This document shows, piece after piece, positions 24,636 through 35,550 of a DNA stretch of 64,000 nt. Below the pieces are notes generated by a model, which was not told the origin of the DNA, searched no databases, and saw only the letters and a program-made list of their open reading frames with translations. The translations under genes were made by a program, and so were the position numbers. The stretch is from assembly GCF_000189755.2 (NCBI RefSeq), contig NZ_KI912183.1, forward strand, positions 2,445,755 through 2,509,754. Reading direction: 5' to 3'. Source of the stretch: Desulfotomaculum nigrificans DSM 574. Lineage in GTDB: Bacteria > Bacillota > Desulfotomaculia > Desulfotomaculales > Desulfotomaculaceae. Every line of letters begins with the position of its first letter. Positions within the stretch are counted from its first letter, which is position 1.

Positions 24636-25709
24636 ATGAACAAATTTGCCTTTGTTATTCATCCTTTGGATTGCAGTGATGTGGCCAGAAAGTTTAACTT
24701 TACCAAATATATGCCTGATGCCTTGGTGGAACGGGCATTGAAATTGCTGCCCCCTATCAAGATATCTTCCATAACCGGAATTCAATCGCCCAGCGCAAAG
24801 GCGGAAGGATTTTTTGTATCTTGTCTATTAACCGCCAGACAAATGATGTCTCTGCCTCGACTTTTTGTACTCAACAAAATTATTCAAGCCGTCCGGTTGG
24901 CTGAAAAAATGGGTGCTCAGGTAGTTGGTCTGGGGGCCTTTACCAAAGTAGTTGGGGATGCTGGCATTACCATTGCCAAGCATGTAAATATACCGGTGAC
25001 CACGGGTAATAGTTATACCGTGGCCACGGCGTTGGCAGGGGCGAAAAAAGCAGCTACCCTTATGGGTCACAACCTAAAAAAAGCCAGGGTTACGGTGGTG
25101 GGGGCAACCGGTTCCATAGGCAGTGTTTGTGCCTTGTCCCTGGCCAAGGATGTTAATAATCTGACACTGGTGGGCAGAAATGAGGCCAAGCTACACATTT
25201 TAGCTGACCGGATTTTGTACGAAACCGGATTGGCCGCCGAGGTAACTTGTAATGTTAAAGCAGCTTTAAGGAAATCCGACTTGGTGGTTACTGTAACCAG
25301 TGCCATGGATACCATTATTGAGCCGGAGGACCTAAAACCGGGAGCGGTGGTATGTGATGTGGCCAGACCCAGAGATGTATCCCGGCGGGTGGTGGAGGAA
25401 CGTGATGACGTGCTGGTTATTGAAGGAGGCATTGTTGAGGTACCCGGGGATGTAAACTTTAATTTTAACTTCGGTTTCCCCCCCAAAACTGCCTATGCCT
25501 GTATGGCGGAAACCATGATTCTGGCTTTGGAGGGAAGATTGGAAAGCTATACCCTGGGCAGGGACTTAACCCTAAAACAAGTGGAGGAAATGTATAGACT
25601 TGGTCAAAAGCACGGGTTTAAATTAGCAGGTTTTCGCAGTTTTGAAAAACCGATTACAGAGGAAGAGATTAATTTGATTAAACAGAGGGCAATAATAAAA
25701 GTGTCCTAA
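24636..25709 (+). CDS. Acyl-ACP reductase (AAR)-like Rossmann protein
   Basis: A 357-residue protein. It resembles the cyanobacterial long-chain fatty acyl-[acyl carrier protein] reductase over its whole length: an N-terminal half with PPIKISSITG and VVGLGAFTKVV, then TTGNSYTVATA, the NADPH motif VVGATGSIGSVCALSLA, VIEGGIVEVPGD and the C-terminal YACMAETMILALEG. Cys289 in that last segment aligns with the Cys that forms the acyl-enzyme in the cyanobacterial enzyme. No aldehyde-deformylating oxygenase is nearby. Automated tools may call it a shikimate dehydrogenase-like protein. It stands alone before the greA promoter with AGGGAAAGGGGG upstream. Confidence 0.75.
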   Translation: MNKFAFVIHPLDCSDVARKFNFTKYMPDALVERALKLLPPIKISSITGIQSPSAKAEGFFVSCLLTARQMMSLPRLFVLNKIIQAVRLAEKMGAQVVGLGAFTKVVGDAGITIAKHVNIPVTTGNSYTVATALAGAKKAATLMGHNLKKARVTVVGATGSIGSVCALSLAKDVNNLTLVGRNEAKLHILADRILYETGLAAEVTCNVKAALRKSDLVVTVTSAMDTIIEPEDLKPGAVVCDVARPRDVSRRVVEERDDVLVIEGGIVEVPGDVNFNFNFGFPPKTAYACMAETMILALEGRLESYTLGRDLTLKQVEEMYRLGQKHGFKLAGFRSFEKPITEEEINLIKQRAIIKVS

Positions 25710-25738
25710 TAACACCTGTTCATCTATCAAATGTGTCC

Positions 25739-25767
25739 TTGACAAATAATACCGGGGTTCTTATAAT
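25739..25767 (+). promoter_or_regulatory. Consensus promoter of greA-lysS
   Basis: TTGACA (25739-25744), 17-bp spacer, TATAAT (25762-25767): a perfect 12 of 12 match. It gives a leader of about 130 nt before greA. Confidence 0.85.
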
Positions 25768-25793
25768 GTACAGGAACAGACGGTAAAGTTGGC

Positions 25794-25863
25794 AAGCACT
25801 GCAAATTGGTTTAAGCCCTTTTGCAGTGCTTTAAATGTAGTTAAGGCTTTTTGCTAAAGCACT
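25794..25863 (+). promoter_or_regulatory. Mutually exclusive hairpins in the greA leader
   Basis: AAGCACTGCAAA (25794-25805) pairs perfectly with TTTGCAGTGCTT (25820-25831). AGTGCTTTA (25825-25833) can instead pair perfectly with TAAAGCACT (25855-25863). The shared AGTGCTT means only one can form. Neither is followed by a T-run, so this is not a plain terminator. Confidence 0.45.
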
Positions 25864-25903
25864 AAATTAAGAAAATATAGATATTAGATAAGGAGAAATT
25901 CAG

Positions 25904-26380
25904 ATGAAAGAAAAAGATGTTATGTTAACGGTGACTGGATTAAAACAGTTGGAGGAAGAACTGGAGCAGCTAAAAACGGTAAAAAGACGCCAGGTGGCCG
26001 AGAGAATCAAACAGGCCATTGAGTTTGGTGATATCAGTGAGAACTCCGAGTATGAAGATGCTAAAAACGAGCAGGCCTTCATTGAGGGTAGAATACTAAC
26101 TCTGGAAAAAATGCTGCGCAACGCCAAAATTATTGATGACGAGAACCTGGGCAATGAAGTGGTATCCCTTGGTTCAAAGGTGCGGCTTAAGGATCTGGAG
26201 TTCGGGGATGAATTTGAATATACCATAGTGGGTTCTGTAGAGGCAGACCCGGATAAAAATAAGATTTCCAATGAGTCACCGGTGGGTAAAGCTATTTTAG
26301 GACAGCCTAAAGGCAGTATAGTGGAGGTATCCGTTCCAGCCGGTGTCCTTAAATATGAGATATTAGATATCATTAAGTAG
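25904..26380 (+). CDS. greA: Transcription elongation factor GreA
   Basis: A 158-residue GreA. The N-terminal coiled coil ends in the acidic tip [19 protein letters not shown], which enters the RNA polymerase channel. The C-terminal FKBP-like domain has [18 protein letters not shown]. It rescues backtracked polymerase by stimulating transcript cleavage. AAGGAG precedes the ATG, and lysS follows after 25 nt. Confidence 0.97.
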   Translation: MKEKDVMLTVTGLKQLEEELEQLKTVKRRQVAERIKQAIEFGDISENSEYEDAKNEQAFIEGRILTLEKMLRNAKIIDDENLGNEVVSLGSKVRLKDLEFGDEFEYTIVGSVEADPDKNKISNESPVGKAILGQPKGSIVEVSVPAGVLKYEILDIIK

Positions 26381-26405
26381 ATAGTGTCTGGAGGTTTTGA
26401 AGTTC

Positions 26406-27935
26406 ATGGCAGACATGCAGGAAAAGAAACAAGTTCAGCCGGCTCCGCCTGAAGCGGAAGCCGGCCAAAACAATGTAGAGGACCTTAACGAACTTATGAA
26501 GGTCCGCAGAGAAAAACTCAATGAACTTATTAGTCAAGGGATAGACCCCTACGGGCAGAAGTTTGAGCGTACTCATCTAACGGCTGATATTATAAATAAT
26601 TTTGCAGCCATGGAAGGACAAACTGTGGTGATTGCCGGCCGGATCATGGCCAAAAGGGTGATGGGCAAGGCCAGTTTTGCCAATTTGCAAGACAGTGCCG
26701 GCAATATCCAAATCTATGCCCGGTTAGATGATTTAGGAGCAGAAGAATACAGCCGGTTTGAAAAATTGGATATCGGCGACATCATTGGCTGTTCCGGCAA
26801 GGTCTTTAAAACCCGTAAAGGTGAAATTACCGTACATATTGAAAAATATACCATGTTGGCCAAGTCATTACGTCCTCTCCCTGAGAAGTGGCATGGTCTT
26901 AAAGATGTTGACCTGCGCTACCGTCAACGGTACGTGGATTTAATTGTCAATCCGGAGGTTAAACAGACCTTTGTCATTAGAAGTAGAATTGTCAGGGCCA
27001 TTCGTAACTACCTGGATCAAAGGGGTTTTCTGGAAGTAGAAACCCCCATGATGCATCCCATTGCCGGTGGAGCCAGTGCCCGGCCCTTTATTACCCACCA
27101 TAATGCCCTGGACATGAATCTCTACATGAGAATTGCTCCGGAACTTTATCTCAAGCGCTTGCTGGTGGGTGGCTTCGATAAGGTTTATGAAATTAACCGA
27201 AACTTCCGTAATGAGGGGATTTCCACCAAACACAACCCCGAGTTCACCTCCCTTGAATTGTATCAAGCCTATGGTGACTACCATGACATGATGGATCTTA
27301 CCGAAGATCTCATTTCCCATGTGGCCCGGGAAGTGCTGGGTACAACCACTTTAGAGTATGAAGGAGTAGAAATTAGTTTAGCCAAACCATGGCGCAGGGT
27401 CCCTATGCTGGAAATCGTTAAAGAACACTCTGGTCTGGATTTTACCCAGCTCAAGGATGATCAGGCAGCTTACGATGCCGCCAAGGGGTTGGGTCTGGAA
27501 ATTGAACCCGGTGCTAAATGGGGAGATATCCTAAATACTGTGTTCGAGGAAATGGTTGAGGAAAAGCTTATTCAACCGACTTTCGTTATTGATTATCCGG
27601 TTGAAATTTCCCCTCTGGCTAAACGTCATAAGGAACACCCGGAATTAACCTACCGTTTTGAACTGTTTATTTACGGACGAGAAATGGCCAATGCCTTCTC
27701 CGAGCTTAATGACCCTATAGACCAAAAGGGCCGGTTTCTGGCTCAGGTAGAAAAGCGTGAGGCCGGAGATGACGAGGCTCAGATGTATGATGAAGATTTC
27801 GTACAAGCTCTGGAGTATGGTATGCCACCGGCCGGCGGCCTGGGTATCGGTATTGACCGTTTAGTCATGTTGTTGACTAACTCTTCTTCTATTAGAGACG
27901 TTATTTTGTTCCCGTTAATGAGGCCGAGGGATTAA
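26406..27935 (+). CDS. lysS: Lysine-tRNA ligase (class II)
   Basis: About 509 residues. An OB-fold anticodon domain ([19 protein letters not shown]) precedes the class II core with [18 protein letters not shown] (motif 1), [17 protein letters not shown] (motif 2) and [14 protein letters not shown] (motif 3). ATG 26406 is preferred over the in-frame TTG 26397, which is only 2 nt from CTGGAGG. Cotranscribed with greA and directly upstream of the rRNA operon, as in Bacillus. Confidence 0.96.
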   Translation: MADMQEKKQVQPAPPEAEAGQNNVEDLNELMKVRREKLNELISQGIDPYGQKFERTHLTADIINNFAAMEGQTVVIAGRIMAKRVMGKASFANLQDSAGNIQIYARLDDLGAEEYSRFEKLDIGDIIGCSGKVFKTRKGEITVHIEKYTMLAKSLRPLPEKWHGLKDVDLRYRQRYVDLIVNPEVKQTFVIRSRIVRAIRNYLDQRGFLEVETPMMHPIAGGASARPFITHHNALDMNLYMRIAPELYLKRLLVGGFDKVYEINRNFRNEGISTKHNPEFTSLELYQAYGDYHDMMDLTEDLISHVAREVLGTTTLEYEGVEISLAKPWRRVPMLEIVKEHSGLDFTQLKDDQAAYDAAKGLGLEIEPGAKWGDILNTVFEEMVEEKLIQPTFVIDYPVEISPLAKRHKEHPELTYRFELFIYGREMANAFSELNDPIDQKGRFLAQVEKREAGDDEAQMYDEDFVQALEYGMPPAGGLGIGIDRLVMLLTNSSSIRDVILFPLMRPRD

Positions 27936-27961
27936 CAGAATATATTGGTTTAAAATACCTT

Positions 27962-27990
27962 TTGACATAAACCGCCGGGAATGCTATTAT
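27962..27990 (+). promoter_or_regulatory. rRNA operon promoter P1
   Basis: TTGACA (27962-27967), 17-bp spacer, TATTAT (27985-27990). A 10-bp perfect inverted repeat, AACCGCCGGG (27970-27979) and CCCGGCGGTT (28001-28010), lies across its spacer and start region. It may be the lysS terminator or an operator. Confidence 0.75.
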
Positions 27991-28044
27991 CTATTTCGCG
28001 CCCGGCGGTTATAATGGCCGGGATAAATTGTAATAAATTAACAC

Positions 28045-28074
28045 TAGACAAAGTAGAATTAGATTTGTTATAAT
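28045..28074 (+). promoter_or_regulatory. rRNA operon promoter P2
   Basis: TAGACA (28045-28050), 18-bp spacer, TATAAT (28069-28074). Confidence 0.65.
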
Positions 28075-28129
28075 CTAATTCTGGTGAAAATTACAAAATC
28101 TGTTCTTAAAAAACAATTTAAAATGAAAC

Positions 28130-28158
28130 TTGACAGAGATTTTCTGATATGCTAATAT
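28130..28158 (+). promoter_or_regulatory. rRNA operon promoter P3
   Basis: TTGACA (28130-28135), 17-bp spacer, TAATAT (28153-28158). It lies nearest the 16S gene, leaving a leader of nearly 290 nt. Confidence 0.75.
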
Positions 28159-28245
28159 TCTTAACCGAGGGCATCTGATTGGCCCTGCAGAAGAAAAGAA
28201 TTATTCGACTCGTTGAAACAGCCAGTTTTTTACGAGGCGAATTTT

Positions 28246-28275
28246 GGTCTTTGAAAACTAAACAGTGGATGATGG
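28246..28275 (+). other. Pre-16S processing stem, 5' arm
   Basis: GGTCTTTGAAAACTAAACAG and the ten bases after it are complementary to 30084-30114 downstream of 16S, with a 12-nt perfect core (AAAACTAAACAG). The pair would form the long helix cut by RNase III to release pre-16S RNA. Confidence 0.75.
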
Positions 28276-28452
28276 ATGTGCAGCACGGTCAAGTCACAAG
28301 TCAGCGCCCCCTAAAGGGGACAAGTAAAGCTGATACTATGACGACCACATCCTCGTCAAGCGTGAAAGCGCTAGCGAGTAATTCCTGGAAAAGTAAACTA
28401 AAGAGCCGAAGAACTCTTTAAGATATTGAACACCCTAAAGGGTGCGAGAAAT

Positions 28453-30073
<1,621 letters not shown>

Positions 30074-30083
30074 GGTCGATCGT

Positions 30084-30114
30084 CCATCATCAAACTGTTT
30101 AGTTTTGAGAGACC
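30084..30114 (+). other. Pre-16S processing stem, 3' arm
   Basis: CTGTTTAGTTTTGAGAGACC and flanking bases pair with 28246-28275 upstream of 16S. A local hairpin follows (AATCAACC 30116-30123 with GGTTGATT 30134-30141). Confidence 0.75.
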
Positions 30115-30186
30115 AAATCAACCAGAAACATCCGGTTGATTAAAGAAGTCTCTTGAAATAAAATAAAAAACCCTGGCTGATTGCTG

Positions 30187-30236
30187 AGCCAAAAGCGAAT
30201 AGCGAAAGGCGAAAAGCGAACAGCCGGACCCAAAAG
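30187..30236 (+). repeat. Heptad-repeat element upstream of tRNA-Ile
   Basis: AGCGAAT-AGCGAAA-GGCGAAA-AGCGAAC units end in CAGCCGGACCCAAAAG. That tail matches the CAGCTGACCCCAAAG tail of copies elsewhere in the window. Confidence 0.65.
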
Positions 30237-30257
30237 AAAAACCTATAAGTAACTCAC

Positions 30258-30334
30258 GGGACTATAGCTCAGCCGGTCAGAGCGCACGCCTGATAAGCGT
30301 GAGGTCGGTGGTTCGAGTCCACCTAGTCCCACCA
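30258..30334 (+). tRNA. tRNA-Ile (GAU)
   Basis: A 77-nt cloverleaf with anticodon GAT in CTGATAAG, acceptor GGGACTA/TAGTCCC, GGTTCGAGTCC T-arm and encoded CCA. It is in the usual 16S-23S spacer position. Confidence 0.97.
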
Positions 30335-30371
30335 ATAAGAGATGTGAGAAACCCTCACATCTCAAATATGT

Positions 30372-30447
30372 GGGGGTATAGCTCAGCTGGGAGAGCACCT
30401 GCCTTGCAAGCAGGGGGTCAGCGGTTCGAGCCCGCTTACCTCCACCA
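30372..30447 (+). tRNA. tRNA-Ala (UGC)
   Basis: A 76-nt cloverleaf with anticodon TGC in CTTGCAAG, acceptor GGGGGTA/TACCTCC (one G-T pair), and encoded CCA. It is the second spacer tRNA. Confidence 0.97.
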
Positions 30448-30449
30448 AC

Positions 30450-30488
30450 CGTTCCTTGAAAACTGAACAGCAAACAAGTAAAGCGTCG
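30450..30488 (+). other. Pre-23S processing stem, 5' arm
   Basis: CGTTCCTTGAAAACTGAACA and following bases are complementary to 33591-33628 after 23S. The core AAAACTGAAC is perfect and the CAAGTAAA-CGTCG end also pairs. The arm resembles the pre-16S stem in sequence. Confidence 0.75.
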
Positions 30489-30548
30489 CAGACAAACACT
30501 GCAGGATACAGCAAAGTAACCGAGCAAAAGGGGAAACTGCTTAAAAGG

Positions 30549-30608
30549 AAAGCTGAAAAGCTAATGGCCAAAAGCCAAAAGCCAACAGCTGACCCAAGAG
30601 CACTACCC
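30549..30608 (+). repeat. Heptad-repeat element before 23S
   Basis: Degenerate GCCAAAA/GCCAACA units (30565-30585) end in AGCTGACCCAAGAGCACTACCC. Bases 33563-33580 after 23S (TTGGCTGTTGGCC) are complementary to the repeat, so it could lengthen the pre-23S helix. Confidence 0.65.
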
Positions 30609-30624
30609 GAAAGGCAAACAGCAT

Positions 30625-33560
<2,936 letters not shown>

Positions 33561-33590
33561 TATTGGCTGTTGGCCAGGTTACAAAGAATA

Positions 33591-33628
33591 CGACGATTTA
33601 CTTGAAGGTTGTTCAGTTTTGAGGGAAT
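33591..33628 (+). other. Pre-23S processing stem, 3' arm
   Basis: CGACGATTTACTTGAAGGTT and the bases to GGGAATG pair with 30450-30488 upstream of 23S. Confidence 0.75.
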
Positions 33629-33635
33629 GAAATTA

Positions 33636-33832
33636 GTTGTTAGCCTAAAGGGTATTCCTTAAGGGTCATGTTGCTGGACTATGGGGCATTTCTAACGGGT
33701 CCTGTTACTAAAAACAAGACCATAAAGGAATGCAGTATTAGTCCAACAACAGGACCAAAGAGGAATGCAGAATAAGTCCAACAGCTGACGGCCAAAAGCC
33801 AAAAGCTGACCCCAAAGCACTGCCCACAAGTT
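33636..33832 (+). repeat. Composite heptad/inverted-repeat element between 23S and 5S
   Basis: The left side has GGGTATTCCTTAAGGGTCA and GTTGCTGGACTAT; the right side has TTAGTCCAACAAC, ACAGGACC and GCCAAAAGCCAAAAGCTGACC with the tail CCAAAGCACTGCCC. The arms are imperfectly complementary. A related copy lies before the second 5S gene. Confidence 0.65.
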
Positions 33833-33840
33833 AACAATTT

Positions 33841-33957
33841 TCTGGTGGCGATACCGGAGGGGGTACACCTGTTCCCATCCCGAACACAGCAGTTAAGCCC
33901 TCCAGGGCCGATGGTACTTGGGGCTCACGCCCCTGGGAGAGTAGGTCGCTGCCAGAA
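33841..33957 (+). rRNA. rrf: 5S ribosomal RNA, copy 1
   Basis: About 117 nt. TCTGGTGGCG at the 5' end pairs with CGCTGCCAGA at the 3' end, with internal CCCATCCCGAACACAGCAGT and GGGAGAGTAGGTCGC. It is identical to the copy at 35104. Confidence 0.97.
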
Positions 33958-33969
33958 TAAATATATTAA

Positions 33970-34044
33970 TCCTCGATAGCTCAACGGTAGAGCAACCGGC
34001 TGTTAACCGGTAGGTTGTAGGTTCGAATCCTACTCGGGGAGCCA
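33970..34044 (+). tRNA. tRNA-Asn (GUU), copy 1
   Basis: A 75-nt cloverleaf with anticodon GTT in CTGTTAAC, acceptor TCCTCGA/TCGGGGA, and encoded CCA. It is the last gene of the main rRNA operon. Confidence 0.97.
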
Positions 34045-34046
34045 GT

Positions 34047-34078
34047 AAAAAACCCTTTGCTTATGCAAAGGGTTTTTG
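34047..34078 (+). terminator. rRNA operon terminator
   Basis: AAAAACCCTTTGC / GCAAAGGGTTTTT with a TTAT loop, directly after tRNA-Asn. Confidence 0.9.
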
Positions 34079-34149
34079 ACGTTGCTAAGAAAACAAAATA
34101 CCCTTGGAGGCAAATACTCCAGGGACTTGTCAACAACTTATTCACATCC

Positions 34150-34776
34150 CTACCTACCTGGTAGAGCTTTAGTTTGTTTAGCCTTAAAAAAATGCCATCT
34201 AAATTTAATAGCTAAGAGGCGTAGAACAATAATAAATCCGGCAGTGACTAGCATCACTGTATTATGATTTACGTTGAGTCTATAGAGTGTGACATAAAGT
34301 ATGCCCCCGGCCACACAGGTCATGGCATAAAAATGTTTAGTCAGGACAGTTGGTACTTCGCCGGCCAGCATGTCCCTAATAATACCGCCCACCACCCCGG
34401 TAATAACGCCTAGTATGACTGCGCCGGTAAGGGAGATGTTAGCCGCTAATCCCCGGGAGACGCCAATACAAACAAAGGTGCCTAGACCCAGGGCATCAGC
34501 AATCATAATAACTGAATGAATTCTAAAAAATGCATTTGCAAAAAGGAAAGTTAAAATAGCAGCCGAAAGGGAGACGTAAATATATACTGGCTCAGTTAAG
34601 GCAAAAACAGGGGTGTTGCCTAAAAGAAGGTCCCTGGTGGTTCCCCCGCCAATGGCGGTGACCAGAGCCAGTACCATAACACCAAATAAGTCCATTTCCT
34701 TTTTAATGGCAATAAGGGCCCCAGAGACAGCAAAGGCAAAGGTGCCAAACAAATCAAAAAAATAAAGGACAGTCAT
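34150..34776 (-). CDS. TRIC-type cation channel family membrane protein
   Basis: A 208-residue protein with about seven hydrophobic helices and two repeated halves (UPF0126). The first half has AFAVSGALIAIKKEMDLFG and AIGGGTTRDLLLG; the second has VILGVITGVVGGIIRDMLAG. The GGG-R-D glycine kinks on two helices are the family hallmark. Bacterial TRIC proteins conduct K+/Na+; this one's role is not known. On the minus strand AAGGAGA precedes the ATG at 34776. It lies between two copies of the 5S-tRNA-Asn unit and is transcribed against them. Confidence 0.88.
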   Translation of the reverse strand: MTVLYFFDLFGTFAFAVSGALIAIKKEMDLFGVMVLALVTAIGGGTTRDLLLGNTPVFALTEPVYIYVSLSAAILTFLFANAFFRIHSVIMIADALGLGTFVCIGVSRGLAANISLTGAVILGVITGVVGGIIRDMLAGEVPTVLTKHFYAMTCVAGGILYVTLYRLNVNHNTVMLVTAGFIIVLRLLAIKFRWHFFKAKQTKALPGR

Positions 34777-34816
34777 ATTTGTATCTCCTTAAATGTAATC
34801 TAAAAACTACTTTAAC

Positions 34817-34844
34817 ATTTTAACAATACCTAGTGTATTTTCAA
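34817..34844 (-). promoter_or_regulatory. Candidate promoter of the TRIC gene
   Basis: On the - strand, TTGAAA (34844-34839), 16-bp spacer, TAAAAT (34822-34817), about 40 nt before the start codon. Confidence 0.5.
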
Positions 34845-34889
34845 GCATTAAGGGGCAATAATTTCTGGTCGGGGTAATTAGACTAACAG

Positions 34890-35097
34890 GTATTGCTTAC
34901 TGGTCCTGTTGCTGGACTATAGAGCGCGGATTAAAATACCTTATCATAAACAGTTGACATAAGGCATGGACAGAGTTATAATATCATTCGTAAGAAACGA
35001 GTTAACCAATAACAAGACCAAAGAGTAATACAGTATAAGTCTAATAGCTAATGGCTAACAGCCAAAAGCCAGACCCCAAAGAATTACCCAACAGCAT
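34890..35097 (+). repeat. Second composite repeat element, carrying a promoter
   Basis: GGTCCTGTTGCTGGACTAT on the left and AACAAGACCAAAGAG... ATAAGTC, GCTAATAGCTAATGGCTAAC and AGCCAGACCCCAAAGAATTACCC on the right match parts of the element at 33636-33832. The middle differs and contains a consensus promoter. Confidence 0.65.
34954..34982 (+). promoter_or_regulatory. Consensus promoter for the second 5S-tRNA-Asn unit
   Basis: TTGACA (34954-34959), 17-bp spacer, TATAAT (34977-34982): a perfect match, 120 bp upstream of the second 5S gene. Confidence 0.8.
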
Positions 35098-35103
35098 AAA
35101 TTT

Positions 35104-35220
35104 TCTGGTGGCGATACCGGAGGGGGTACACCTGTTCCCATCCCGAACACAGCAGTTAAGCCCTCCAGGGCCGATGGTACTTGGGGCTCACGCCCCTGGG
35201 AGAGTAGGTCGCTGCCAGAA
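35104..35220 (+). rRNA. rrf: 5S ribosomal RNA, copy 2
   Basis: No difference from copy 1 (offset 1,263 bp) was found by eye. It has its own promoter rather than lying in the main rRNA transcript, since a terminator and an opposing gene intervene. Confidence 0.97.
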
Positions 35221-35232
35221 TAAATATATTGA

Positions 35233-35307
35233 TCCTCGATAGCTCAACGGTAGAGCAACCGGCTGTTAACCGGTAGGTTGTAGGTTCGAATCCTACTCGG
35301 GGAGCCA
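35233..35307 (+). tRNA. tRNA-Asn (GUU), copy 2
   Basis: Identical cloverleaf to copy 1. The 5S-tRNA spacer differs by one base (ATTGAT against ATTAAT), showing a recent or gene-converted duplication. Confidence 0.97.
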
Positions 35308-35310
35308 GTA

Positions 35311-35344
35311 AAAAAAGGCCTCTGCATATGCAGAGGCCTTTTTT
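35311..35344 (+). terminator. Terminator after the second tRNA-Asn
   Basis: AAAAAAGGCCTCTGC / GCAGAGGCCTTTTTT with an ATAT loop. Unlike the duplicated genes, it shares no sequence with the first terminator. Confidence 0.9.
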
Positions 35345-35428
35345 AATCTCAGTGGGAAAGAATCATTAAAAAAGAGATTGTGGAAATAAATAAAAGATAT
35401 TTACAATAAATGCTACATCAGATGCTTA

Positions 35429-35445
35429 TTTGACCTTGACTGACC
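35429..35445 (+). promoter_or_regulatory. CtsR-type operator upstream of clpB
   Basis: TTTGACC-TTG-ACTGACC is the heptad-3-heptad form of the CtsR site (reverse of GGTCAAANNNGGTCAAA), with two mismatches in the second heptad. Another AGGTCAAA stands at 35493-35500. ctsR itself is the next + strand gene after clpB. No clear -35/-10 pair could be fixed. Confidence 0.6.
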
Positions 35446-35550
35446 ATTGTAACCAAGGTCAATTATATTTACAATATAGTCAAGGTAAGTTAAGGTCAAA
35501 TAATTAAAAGTTTAGCAGCAGGTAACAATATACCCTGGGAGGGTAAAGAT

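Noticed and set aside
35446-35540. A -35/-10 promoter for clpB
   Set aside because: Several weak hexamers occur (TTGTAA with TACAAT, TATATT) but none has both a good match and spacing.
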